Assembly: GCF_900187945.1 (NCBI RefSeq)
Contig: NZ_FYEH01000018.1
Coordinates: 1-64,000 of the forward strand
Length of the DNA stretch: 64,000 nt
Direction: 5' to 3'
Source of the DNA: Arboricoccus pini
GTDB lineage: Bacteria; Pseudomonadota; Alphaproteobacteria; Geminicoccales; Geminicoccaceae
Below the pieces are notes generated by a model. That model did not search any database. It was not told the origin of the DNA and saw only the letters and a program-made list of their open reading frames with translations. The position numbers and the translations under genes were made by a program. This document shows, one piece after another, positions 41,376 through 49,412 of the stretch; positions within the stretch are counted from its first letter, which is position 1, and every line of letters begins with the position of its first letter.

Positions 41376-42704
41376 ATGGCCGAGATCCAGACTCCGGCGA
41401 CGCCAATACCGGACATGACGTCGATGAGGCGCATACGGTCGATCTTCAGCGGCTCGGTCGGCAACCTCGTCGAATGGTATGACTGGTACGTCTATTCAGC
41501 GTTCGCGCTTTATTTCGCCAAAAGCTTTTTTCCAGCCGGCGACCAAACGGCACAGCTCTTGAACACGGCAGCGGTTTTCGCCGTGGGCTTCTTGATGCGG
41601 CCGATCGGCGGCTGGCTCATGGGCTGGTATGCCGATCGCGCCGGGCGCAAGGCGGCCCTCATGGCATCCGTCACCGTCATGTGTCTGGGCTCGCTCATCA
41701 TTGCCTTGACGCCGGGCTATGCCAGCATCGGCATCGCGGCACCGATCCTCCTGGTCCTAGCTCGGCTGCTCCAGGGCCTGAGCGTCGGTGGCGAATACGG
41801 AACCAGCGCCACCTATCTCTCCGAAATGGCCAGTGCCGGCCATCGGGGCTTTTATTCCAGCTTTCAGTATGTGACCTTGATCATGGGCCAGCTCCTGGCG
41901 CTGGCCGTCCTTATTCTCCTGCAATGGGTCTTCCTCTCCAGCGCCCAGCTCGAAGCCTGGGGCTGGCGCATCCCCTTCTTCATCGGCGCCCTTTGCGCCG
42001 TGACAGCGTTCTATTTGCGCCGACGTATGGAGGAGACCAGTTCCTTCGAGGCGGCGAAGTCGACGAAGCAGGGCCGTGGTCAATTGGCCGAGCTCCTCAA
42101 GCATCCGCGCGCCGTCTTGACCGTCGTCGGTCTCACGCTGGGTGGTACGGTCGCTTTCTACACCTACTCGATTTACATGCAGAAATACCTCGTCAACACG
42201 GCTGGGTTTTCCAAGGATGCCGGGACGCTGGTCTCGGCCGCTTCCCTCCTGGTCTTCGCTCTGCTGCAGCCGGCCATCGGCGCGCTCTCCGACATCACGG
42301 GCCGTCGGCCGCTGCTGATCGCCTTTGGCGTGCTGGGCACGCTGGCAACCGTGCCGATGCTGCATGCGATCGGCAGTGCCAGCGGCATGTGGGAAGCCTT
42401 TTTCCTTCTGACGGCGGCACTTCTGGTCGTCAGCGGCTACACCGCCATCAACGCCGTTGTGAAGGCCGAGCTCTTTCCCGTCGAGGTACGGGCACTGGGC
42501 GTGGGGCTGCCTTACGCGGTCACCGTCTCGGTCTTTGGCGGTACGGCCGAATATATCGCGCTTTGGTTCAAGAGCGCCGGCCATGAGGAGTATTTCTTTT
42601 GGTACGTGACGCTTTGTATCTTCGTCTCGCTGCTGGTCTTCATCATCGCACCGGATACCAGCCGGACCTCGCTTATCGACCGTGACATTCAGGCGGCGAA
42701 ATAG
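41376..42704 (+). CDS. MHS-family MFS transporter (alpha-ketoglutarate/proline symporter-like)
   Basis: A 442-residue, 12-helix H+ symporter of the metabolite:H+ symporter family. Hallmarks are GSVGNLVEWYDWYVYSAFALYFAKSFFP near the N-terminus, the motif GWYADRAGRKAALM, and LLQGLSVGGEYGTSATYLSEMA. Substrates of the family are organic acids or betaines such as alpha-ketoglutarate, citrate or proline betaine. The ATG at 41376 follows GGAGGAG at good spacing. Its 3' end overlaps a small ORF on the other strand by 16 bases, and a broken acyl-CoA synthetase gene lies downstream. Confidence 0.88.
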   Translation: MAEIQTPATPIPDMTSMRRIRSIFSGSVGNLVEWYDWYVYSAFALYFAKSFFPAGDQTAQLLNTAAVFAVGFLMRPIGGWLMGWYADRAGRKAALMASVTVMCLGSLIIALTPGYASIGIAAPILLVLARLLQGLSVGGEYGTSATYLSEMASAGHRGFYSSFQYVTLIMGQLLALAVLILLQWVFLSSAQLEAWGWRIPFFIGALCAVTAFYLRRRMEETSSFEAAKSTKQGRGQLAELLKHPRAVLTVVGLTLGGTVAFYTYSIYMQKYLVNTAGFSKDAGTLVSAASLLVFALLQPAIGALSDITGRRPLLIAFGVLGTLATVPMLHAIGSASGMWEAFFLLTAALLVVSGYTAINAVVKAELFPVEVRALGVGLPYAVTVSVFGGTAEYIALWFKSAGHEEYFFWYVTLCIFVSLLVFIIAPDTSRTSLIDRDIQAAK

Positions 42705-42847
42705 CTGAGCGCCATGGCGGCGATCACGACCGCGGCAATCCCCGCGATCGTGATCCCAAGCTGGCGGCTAGAACGTGTCTCGCGGCTGGCCGAGCGTGCA
42801 TCCTGGCTGTCGCGCACGGCGCCATCGCCCGCGTTCTTGTCCTGCAT
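42689..42847 (-). CDS. Small single-helix membrane protein (hypothetical)
   Basis: A 52-codon frame: a charged N-terminus (MQDKNAGDGAVRDSQDARSA) followed by one hydrophobic helix (LGITIAGIAAVVIAAMALSYF) and a stop. GAGAGGGA precedes the ATG closely. The polar-then-hydrophobic design is typical of real small tail-anchored proteins. No family was recognised. Confidence 0.45.
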   Translation of the reverse strand: MQDKNAGDGAVRDSQDARSASRETRSSRQLGITIAGIAAVVIAAMALSYFAA

Positions 42848-42949
42848 GATCCCTCTCCCTTCGCTGAACCCAGGGCATTTGCCCTTATGGTTTGGTTGGA
42901 AGCGGAATGATCAGCTCTAGGTTCCAGGCGTGGAACGGGTGCCGGCAAA

Positions 42950-43815
42950 GCCCGGGCCGGCCGAAAGGCCTCGATCTTGTCCGGGATGGCGGGATCATCG
43001 CGCCGGCACCGACCATTTTTTGCCATCGGCCATTTTCTTCATCGTGCCCGAAGGATCTTGCCCGAGCGGGTTTTGGGAAGGCGAGAGACGATCGCCACGT
43101 GCCTGAACGCCGCGACTGGACCTATCTGCTCGCGCACGCGGGCCACCAGGTCCTTCTCGATCGCCTCTCTCGACCCCCGAATGCCGGTCTTGAGGACGAC
43201 AAGGCCCAGCGGCGACTCGCCCGTCAGCGGATCGGTCACGCCGAAGACGGCGCATTCGGCACCGCCGGGCGGACTGCCAGGACTTGCTCAAAGCCGCCCG
43301 TCGAGAGCCGGTGGCCGGCCACGTTGATGACGCCGTCGATGCGACTCATGACGAACAGATAGCCGTCGTCGTTGCCATAGCCGGCACCCCGCCTGAAGGC
43401 TCTCAGACTGGGCGGCTTTCAGGGACGCTCTCAGGGCAGAGGACGTTGCCCGGCGGGTAGCGCAAGCGCGTTATGCCTGGCGCTTTTGAAATGGCGACCG
43501 GGGGCTTGGCCCCTAACGCACTTCGAGAACAGCAATCGCGATGATCATGACGATGATGACGGCTGCCCAGATCATCTGTGTTTTATAGGCCGCATCGCCC
43601 GTGATGTAAGAGTGAGGACAGCGGGCTGGACAGCCGCTCGTAAGTGCGCATCCGCCCGCCAGAGTCTCCGCAGGCAGCCGGGCGGCAAGGGCAGGCGGCT
43701 CACCAGGGCGCCCATGCTCCCGGCCGGCACCTCCAGCCCCGCCTCTTTGCACCAGAAGGCCCCTGGCTCGGCCAGCGATCGCGCATGCAGATCCGCGTAC
43801 CTACCTTTTGCGGCC
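42950..43815 (-). pseudogene. Decayed propionyl-CoA synthetase (acyl-CoA synthetase) gene
   Basis: Read on the minus strand, ordered fragments of a PrpE/Acs-type enzyme appear in several frames. First RYADLHARSLAEPGAFW (N-terminal region), then GSMGALVSRLPLPPGCLRRLW and SYITGDAAYK. Next DDGYLFVMSRIDGVINVAGHRLSTGGFEQVLA, TDPLTGESPLGLVVLKTG, and AAFRHVAIVSRLPKTRSGKILRA, the catalytic-lysine end. DDPAIPDKIEAF closes it. Most of the central AMP-binding domain is missing and at least three frameshifts or stops separate the pieces. The intact enzyme would activate propionate (or acetate) to its CoA ester. Confidence 0.8.
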
Positions 43816-43972
43816 GTTTTCTTCTTTCCCTACCCTGATCATCTTACTTTTTCGACTTGCAGACGGCGGCATAATCTTCGGTCTCTATCCAGGATACTGG
43901 CACTTTGCGCCGAACCGGCATAGCCTTCTCAGCCCGGCTCGCTGGTAGCGCCGGAAGCTGGAGCAGCTTTGC

Positions 43973-44260
43973 ATGTGTCGAATCTATGCCGGCATCGACC
44001 CCTATGACTGCGAGGCCCTCACGCGCTCTGTCCGTCTCAACGGGCACGTGACCAGCATCAGGCTGGAGCGACGTTTTTGGGCCATCGTCGATGACATGGC
44101 GGCAGCGCAGGGCAAGTCGACTCCCTGCTTTTTAGGCGTGCTCTACGACGAGATCTTGGACCTCCATGGCGAGGTGAGAAATTTTGCCTCGCACCTGCGC
44201 GTCGCCTCGACGATCTTTTGTTCCGTCCATAACGGGCCGGCGGCGATCGCCGCCGAATGA
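43973..44260 (+). CDS. Ribbon-helix-helix domain protein (RHH_4 type)
   Basis: A 95-residue protein. The family opening MCRIYAGIDPYDCEALTRSVRLNGHVTSIRLERRFWAIVDDMAAAQGKSTPCFLGVLYDEILDLHGEVRNFASHLRVA covers nearly the whole chain. The beta strand RSVRLNGHVTSIRLE and the two helices form a putative DNA-binding ribbon-helix-helix. Targets are unknown. A short inverted repeat lies just downstream, before the VOC gene. Confidence 0.85.
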   Translation: MCRIYAGIDPYDCEALTRSVRLNGHVTSIRLERRFWAIVDDMAAAQGKSTPCFLGVLYDEILDLHGEVRNFASHLRVASTIFCSVHNGPAAIAAE

Positions 44261-44273
44261 CGAAAAGCGCGGT

Positions 44274-44291
44274 GTAGTAAGTATCTACTAC
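44274..44291. promoter_or_regulatory. Short inverted repeat before the glyoxalase-like gene
   Basis: GTAGTA and TACTAC flank 6 bases in the 84-base gap between the RHH gene and the VOC gene. It could be an operator, for example for the neighbouring RHH protein, or a short hairpin. Confidence 0.35.
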
Positions 44292-44344
44292 CCAGGCCGT
44301 CGCGCCATATTCTAAACCGGTTCCAATATCCTTGGAGGAACCAG

Positions 44345-44740
44345 GTGGCCAAAGCCATTCACAGCATGATCCGTGTCCTGGATCTTGATCGCTCGATCGA
44401 CTTTTATGCCAGGGCCTTCGATCTCAAGATCGCCGACCGGATCGAGTTCGACAGCTTCACCCTCGTTTATTTGAGCAATGCCGAGTCGACGTTCGAGGTC
44501 GAGCTCACCCTCAATCATGGGCGCAAGGAGCCCTACGACCTGGGTGACGGCTACGGCCACATCGCCTTTTCCACCGACGATCTGGAAGGGCTGCGCGCAA
44601 GGCATCAGGCCGCCGGCTTTGCTCCCAAGGACATCAAGGAACTGAGCCGGGACGGTAAGCTCGTCGGCCGCTTCTTCTTCATCGACGACCCGGATGGCTA
44701 CAAAATCGAGGTTCTCGAGCGGAGCGGTCGATTCAAGTAA
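44345..44740 (+). CDS. VOC-family protein, lactoylglutathione lyase (glyoxalase I)-like
   Basis: A 131-residue two-module VOC protein. Putative metal ligands fall at GloA-like positions: His6, Glu53, His72 and Glu122, in contexts FEVELTLNHG, YGHIAFSTDD and DPDGYKIEVLER. Glyoxalase I isomerises the methylglyoxal-glutathione hemithioacetal. The segment between residues 90 and 110 is GloA-like but not identical. GTG at 44345 follows GGAGGA. Together with the glyoxalase II at 57 kb it would complete the glutathione-dependent pathway. Confidence 0.8.
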   Translation: MAKAIHSMIRVLDLDRSIDFYARAFDLKIADRIEFDSFTLVYLSNAESTFEVELTLNHGRKEPYDLGDGYGHIAFSTDDLEGLRARHQAAGFAPKDIKELSRDGKLVGRFFFIDDPDGYKIEVLERSGRFK

Positions 44741-44779
44741 AAGTGAATAATATACCTGTCTGGGAGGCAATGATAATAA

Positions 44780-45343
44780 ATGAAGATCACCATTCTCGAT
44801 CGTCGTCGGTTCATGGCGCAGGCGACGACGGCCAGTGCTGCGGTGGTCGTCGGTACGTCCGGCGGCGTCACGCTGATGTCGAGCGAGGCCGCCTGGGCGG
44901 TACCGTTGAAGACGGTGGACGAGGCAGGTGCCAAGCGGCTCCTGGCGATGATCCGGACACTCTATCCGCACGACCGGCTCAGCGATGCCTATTACGCCGA
45001 GGCCCTGGCCGGGATCGACGCAAAGGCCGCCGGTGATAAGCAGCTGAAGACCCTGCTTACCGTTGATGCAAGGAAGCTGGACGAGGCCACCACCAGGAAT
45101 TTCGCCGACCTGCCGGAGGCCGACCGCATCGCGGTCTTAAAGAGCATTGAGGACACACCGTTCTTCAAGCGCGTGGCCAACGAGATGCTGGTGGCTTTCT
45201 ACAATAACAAGAAGATCTGGCCCGAGTTCGAGTATCAGGGCTCTTCCTTCGAGTATGGCGGCTATCTCAAGCGAGGTTTCCAGGACGCTGCCTGGACCGG
45301 CGATCCGCCCCCCGAGGCGAGCCCGCCGCCTTATCTCGGCTGA
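44780..45343 (+). CDS. Tat-exported gluconate 2-dehydrogenase subunit 3-like protein
   Basis: A 187-residue small subunit of a membrane/periplasmic GMC dehydrogenase. The twin-arginine signal DRRRFMAQATTASAAVVVG is at residues 7-25, with a cleavage region near SEAAWA. The body (RLLAMIRTLYPHDRLSDAYYAEALAGID...FFKRVANEMLVAFYNNKKIWPEFEYQGSSFEYGGYLKRGFQDAAWTGDP) is the subunit 3 domain. It carries the catalytic flavoprotein across the membrane by co-export. The catalytic subunit gene follows 57 bases later. Confidence 0.88.
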   Translation: MKITILDRRRFMAQATTASAAVVVGTSGGVTLMSSEAAWAVPLKTVDEAGAKRLLAMIRTLYPHDRLSDAYYAEALAGIDAKAAGDKQLKTLLTVDARKLDEATTRNFADLPEADRIAVLKSIEDTPFFKRVANEMLVAFYNNKKIWPEFEYQGSSFEYGGYLKRGFQDAAWTGDPPPEASPPPYLG

Positions 45344-45400
45344 CCATCCGATCACCGCAATCAAAGTTCGGCAAAAAGCCGACAGCCAAGGGAGGCATGC

Positions 45401-46969
45401 ATGGCGACTTTCGCCAAGAGCGACGATTCGGTCGTCGTTATCATCGGTAGCGGCGCCGGGGGCGGCACGCTCGGCAATGCCTTGGCGCAAAAAGGCGTCA
45501 AGGTGGTGATGCTGGAGGCGGGCGCGCGTCAATCGACCGACAGCTACATCAACGACGAATGGGCTTCCTTTGCCCAACTCGCCTGGATCGATCCCCGCTC
45601 GACCACCGGCTCCTGGCGGATCGCGCGCGATTTCCCGACGCTGCCAGCCTGGATCTGCAAGACGGTGGGCGGCACGACGACGCATTTCGCCGGCGCCTCG
45701 CTCCGCTTCAAGCCCTACGAGTTCAAGGCGCGCACGACTTATGGCGAAATCGCTGGCGCCAATCTGTTGGATTGGCCGATCGGGCTCGAGGACCTCGAGC
45801 CCTATTATGCCAAGGCCGAGAACCTCATGGGGGTCACCCGCACCAACGGCATTCCCGGCCTGCCCGGCAACAATAATTTCCGCGTCATGTACAAAGGAGC
45901 CAAGGCCGTCGGCTACAAGGACGTCCATACCGGCCGTATGGCGATCAACAGCGAGCCGCGCGACGAGCGGACCTCCTGTCATCAGCTGGGTTTCTGCTTC
46001 CAGGGCTGCAAGATGGGCGCCAAGTGGTCGACGCTCTACACGGCCATCCCGGCCGCCGAGGAGACCGACAATTTCGAGCTGCGCACGGAATGCCAGGTCG
46101 TCCAGATCCAGCACGATAAGGCAGGCAAGGCATCAGGAGTTCTCTATGTGGACGCGGCCGGCAAGTCGCAGGTGCAAAAGGCCAGGATCGTCGCCGTCGC
46201 CGGCAACGCGATCGAGAGCCCGCGCCTTCTCTTGAACTCCGAATCGGCGATGTTTCCCGACGGCCTGGGCAATGCCTCGGGGCAGGTCGGCCGGAACTAT
46301 ATGCGCCACACGACGGGCTCGGTCTTCGGCGTCTTCCCCGAGAAGGTTCATTTCTTTCGCGGCACGGTCATGGCGGGCATTATCAATGACGAGAATCTGA
46401 ACGATCCCAAGCGCGGCTTCGTCGGTGGCTACCATCTGGAGACGATCTCGCTGGGCTTGCCCTTCACGGCCTCCTTCATGAATCCGGGCGGCTGGGGGCG
46501 GAGCTTTGCTGCCGACATGGATGCCTATCCCCACATGGCCGGCATGTGGATCGTCGGCGAGGACATGCCGCGCGAGACCAACCGCGTTACCCTGGACGCC
46601 ACGGTCAAGGACAAAGCCGGCATGCCGGTGGCCTCGGTGCATGTCGACGATCACGAGAATGACGAGGCCATGCGCAACCATGCCTATAAGGCCGGTGCCA
46701 ACATCTACGAGGCAGCGGGTGCCACGCGCAGCATCCTGGTTCCGCCTTATCCCTCCACGCATAATCTGGGCACCAACCGCATGAGCGCCAGGGAAGCGGA
46801 CGGCGTGGTCAACAAGTTCGGCCAGAGCTGGCAGGTCAATAACCTCTTCGTCTCGGATGGCAGCCAGTTCACCACGGGCGCTGCGGAAAACCCGACCTTG
46901 ACCATCGTGGCGCTGGCGCTCCGCCAAGCCGATTATATCGCCGAACAGATGGCGAAGAAGGTGATCTGA
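45401..46969 (+). CDS. GMC-family FAD oxidoreductase, catalytic subunit
   Basis: A 522-residue glucose-methanol-choline oxidoreductase. The FAD Rossmann motif IIGSGAGGGTLGNALAQKG opens the chain. KTVGGTTTHFAGASLRFKP is the cofactor loop. CHQLGFCFQGCKMGAKWSTLY has three cysteines like the [3Fe-4S] segment of bacterial sorbitol/fructose dehydrogenases. STHNLGTNRMS and VSDGSQFTTGAAENPTLTIVALALR contain the active-site His/Asn pair. No signal peptide is present, as it is exported with the Tat subunit. The multi-haem cytochrome c subunit usually encoded next is absent. Confidence 0.9.
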   Translation: MATFAKSDDSVVVIIGSGAGGGTLGNALAQKGVKVVMLEAGARQSTDSYINDEWASFAQLAWIDPRSTTGSWRIARDFPTLPAWICKTVGGTTTHFAGASLRFKPYEFKARTTYGEIAGANLLDWPIGLEDLEPYYAKAENLMGVTRTNGIPGLPGNNNFRVMYKGAKAVGYKDVHTGRMAINSEPRDERTSCHQLGFCFQGCKMGAKWSTLYTAIPAAEETDNFELRTECQVVQIQHDKAGKASGVLYVDAAGKSQVQKARIVAVAGNAIESPRLLLNSESAMFPDGLGNASGQVGRNYMRHTTGSVFGVFPEKVHFFRGTVMAGIINDENLNDPKRGFVGGYHLETISLGLPFTASFMNPGGWGRSFAADMDAYPHMAGMWIVGEDMPRETNRVTLDATVKDKAGMPVASVHVDDHENDEAMRNHAYKAGANIYEAAGATRSILVPPYPSTHNLGTNRMSAREADGVVNKFGQSWQVNNLFVSDGSQFTTGAAENPTLTIVALALRQADYIAEQMAKKVI

Positions 46970-47085
46970 GCCGGCGCACCGATGGCTCCCCCAATAAGGG
47001 AGCCTGGAGCCGGATCGTCCGTTCCTCAACCGTCGATCAGGTCGAGCATCACCGACCGAAACGAGGGCTGGCGAGGAGCAGCGAG

Positions 47086-47475
47086 ATGGCAGATCGCGAG
47101 GAGCGTATCAGGAAGCGGGCCTACGAAATCTGGCAGCGCGAGGGCGAGCCACACGGACGTGATCAGGATTATTGGCATCGGGCCATAGCGGAACTTGGTG
47201 AGGAGGATGTCGGCGAGGTGGAGGTCGCCCTGCCTGCGCGTGCGGCGGACGACCTAGCGCCGAAGCGGCCGCGCCCAGCGCGAAAGCCCAAAGGCGCAGC
47301 CGGTCAGATGGTGGATCTGGCCCAATCCTTCGCTTCGGCCGACCTTGATCATGCGGTCGAGGAAGCCAATGCGAGCGTGCGCGAGGTCGGCGGCACGCCA
47401 CCAACGAATATATCGGCCAAGCCGGCCGCAACGCTCACTCGAAAGAAGACGACGCGCGCGCCCAAGGAAAAATGA
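47086..47475 (+). CDS. DUF2934 protein
   Basis: A 129-residue soluble protein. The N-terminal 40 residues (REERIRKRAYEIWQREGEPHGRDQDYWHRAIAEL) are the DUF2934 domain, of unknown function. The rest is low-complexity, Ala/Pro/Lys/Arg-rich, ending in RKKTTRAPKEK. Such proteins commonly adjoin glycogen/trehalose genes, and treZ-treY follow here. The start at 47086 has GAGGAGCAG upstream. Confidence 0.8.
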   Translation: MADREERIRKRAYEIWQREGEPHGRDQDYWHRAIAELGEEDVGEVEVALPARAADDLAPKRPRPARKPKGAAGQMVDLAQSFASADLDHAVEEANASVREVGGTPPTNISAKPAATLTRKKTTRAPKEK

Positions 47476-47597
47476 CGCGCTTTGGGTAGCGGAGCCTCGC
47501 CGCAAGCTGTCGGTTGAAGGCAGGAGGCCGCTTGGCGGCTCGCCCTGACGCCCTGGCTGGACCGGGGGGTGTACGATCTTCAGCCTGGAGCTATTTG

Positions 47598-49412
47598 ATG
47601 AATGCCTTCTCCGGTCCGCGCGACGCCTGGCAGCCGAGCATGCCCTTTGGCGCCCAGCCTCAGCCGGATGGCAGCGTCCGTTTCGGTCTTTGGGCCCCCG
47701 ATATCGATGACGTGGCGCTGGCCATCGGCGATGAGCGGCTGCCCATGCGCAGGGAAGCGAATGGTTGGTTCACGCTCGTGCGGCTGAATACAGCGCCCGG
47801 TACTGCCTACCGCTTCGCCCTGCCAAACGGCATGCTTGTGCCGGATCCGGCTTCGCAGGCGCAGCTTGGTGGTCCAGAGGGCCCATCGCTCGTCGTCGAC
47901 CAGACGCGGTATCGCTGGCACCAGACCGATTGGCGCGGGCGGCCCTTCGAGGAGGCCGTGATCTTGGAATTGCACGCCGGCGCCTTCGCGGCACCGGGCG
48001 GCTTCCAGGCCGTGGCCGAGCGGCTGGACGGGCTGGCCGAGCTTGGCATCACCGCCATCGAGCTGATGCCGATTGCCGATTTCGTCGGCGCGCGCGGCTG
48101 GGGCTATGACGGGGTGCTGCCCTACGCGCCCGCTTCGATCTATGGATCGCCGGATGCGCTGAAGGCTCTGGTCGATGCCGCACATGCGCGTGGCATCATG
48201 GTCTTCTTGGACGTGGTCTATAATCATTTCGGCCCGGCCGGAAACTTTCTGCCGGCCTATGCCGGCTCGTTCTTCACCAAGGACAAGCCCACCCCCTGGG
48301 GGGCCGCCATCGATTTCAGCCGTCCGGAGGTCCGGGCCTTCTTTCGCGACAATGCGATCTATTGGCTGGAGGTTTTCAGGCTGGATGGCCTGCGCTTTGA
48401 TGCCGTGCACGCCATCTTGGATGACAGCAACGAGCATTTCCTGACCGAGGTAGGACGTACCATCCGCGCGCGGTTCCCGGATCGCCATATCCATCTCATT
48501 CTCGAGAATGAGCGGAACGAGGCACAGCGCCTCCTGGGCGATCCATCAGGGGATGCCCTCTACGATGCCCAGTGGGCCGACGACATCCATAATGCCAGCC
48601 ACGTGCTGATGACCAAGGAGACGGACGGCTATTACGAGGATTACGAGGACGACCCGGCAGCCAAGCTGGCGCGCGGTCTGACGCAGGGCTTCGTCTTTCA
48701 GGGCGACCATAGCCGGCACAAGAAGGCCAGGCGGGGCCAACCAAGTGCCCATCTCTCGCCGCGCAACTTCGTGTTTTTCCTGCAAAACCACGATCAGATT
48801 GGTAACCGGGCGATGGGGGACCGGCTGACCGCCAGCGTCGAGCCCCGAATCCTCGAGGTGATGACGGCCCTCCTCCTCCTCTCACCGACGATTCCGATGC
48901 TCTTCATGGGCGAGGAATGGGGGGCTGAGGAGCCGTTTCCCTTCTTTTGCGACTTCAAGGGCGAACTGGCCGATGCGGTCCGCAAAGGTCGGGCCAGGGA
49001 GTTCGCGCGTTTTAAGTCCTGGGCTGGCGATGCGCTGCCCGATGCGCTGGCGAGGGAGACGTTCGAGCGAGCGATCTTGAAGCATCCCGAGGCGCCTAAT
49101 GGCCGCACAAGGTTGGTGGGCCACCTTCTGGGACTCCGGCAGCGTCACGTCGTGCCGTTCTTGAAGGCGATGCCACGATACCAGGAGCAAGGCGGCACGG
49201 CCCGCGTCGACGGCTGCCTGCTCGACCTCGCCTGGCAGGATGGCCAGGGACGCAAGCTGCGGATCGTGGCGCATCTGAGCGATGATCGCGCGCCGGTCCT
49301 GGCCCATCCCCTGAAATCGTCGTTCTATGAAAGCCAGCCGGAAATGGCGGCAGCCCTGCAGGCCGGGATCAGAGGCTGGTCGCTGGCAGCTGCCATCGAA
49401 GAGGCAAGCTGA
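47598..49412 (+). CDS. treZ: Malto-oligosyltrehalose trehalohydrolase
   Basis: A 604-residue GH13 enzyme that cleaves trehalose from malto-oligosyltrehalose. An N-terminal CBM48-like domain (GAQPQPDGSVRFGLWAPDIDDVALAI) precedes the TIM barrel. ELHAGAF and GWGYDGVLPYAPASIYGSPDALKALVDAAHARGIMVFLDVVYNHFGPAGNFL carry region I. LRFDAVHAI holds the nucleophile Asp, LILENERNE the acid Glu, and FFLQNHDQIGNR the second Asp. The ATG at 47598 has GGAG upstream. Its stop overlaps treY. Confidence 0.93.
   Translation: MNAFSGPRDAWQPSMPFGAQPQPDGSVRFGLWAPDIDDVALAIGDERLPMRREANGWFTLVRLNTAPGTAYRFALPNGMLVPDPASQAQLGGPEGPSLVVDQTRYRWHQTDWRGRPFEEAVILELHAGAFAAPGGFQAVAERLDGLAELGITAIELMPIADFVGARGWGYDGVLPYAPASIYGSPDALKALVDAAHARGIMVFLDVVYNHFGPAGNFLPAYAGSFFTKDKPTPWGAAIDFSRPEVRAFFRDNAIYWLEVFRLDGLRFDAVHAILDDSNEHFLTEVGRTIRARFPDRHIHLILENERNEAQRLLGDPSGDALYDAQWADDIHNASHVLMTKETDGYYEDYEDDPAAKLARGLTQGFVFQGDHSRHKKARRGQPSAHLSPRNFVFFLQNHDQIGNRAMGDRLTASVEPRILEVMTALLLLSPTIPMLFMGEEWGAEEPFPFFCDFKGELADAVRKGRAREFARFKSWAGDALPDALARETFERAILKHPEAPNGRTRLVGHLLGLRQRHVVPFLKAMPRYQEQGGTARVDGCLLDLAWQDGQGRKLRIVAHLSDDRAPVLAHPLKSSFYESQPEMAAALQAGIRGWSLAAAIEEAS

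Noticed and set aside
39614-41464. 616-codon open frame opposite the glycosyltransferase
   Set aside because: Spans parts of three genes on the other strand and shows only shadow composition.
43513-43590. Hydrophobic minus-strand stretch MIWAAVIIVMIIAIAVLEV
   Set aside because: It sits within the decayed acyl-CoA synthetase, directly after a recognisable fragment of it, so it is more likely out-of-frame or inserted junk than a small membrane protein.
43840-43920. Short minus-strand peptide ending SWIETEDYAAVCKSKK
   Set aside because: Looks protein-like for about 25 residues, but it is too short, has no ribosome site and lies beside a decayed gene; unresolved, so not listed as a gene.
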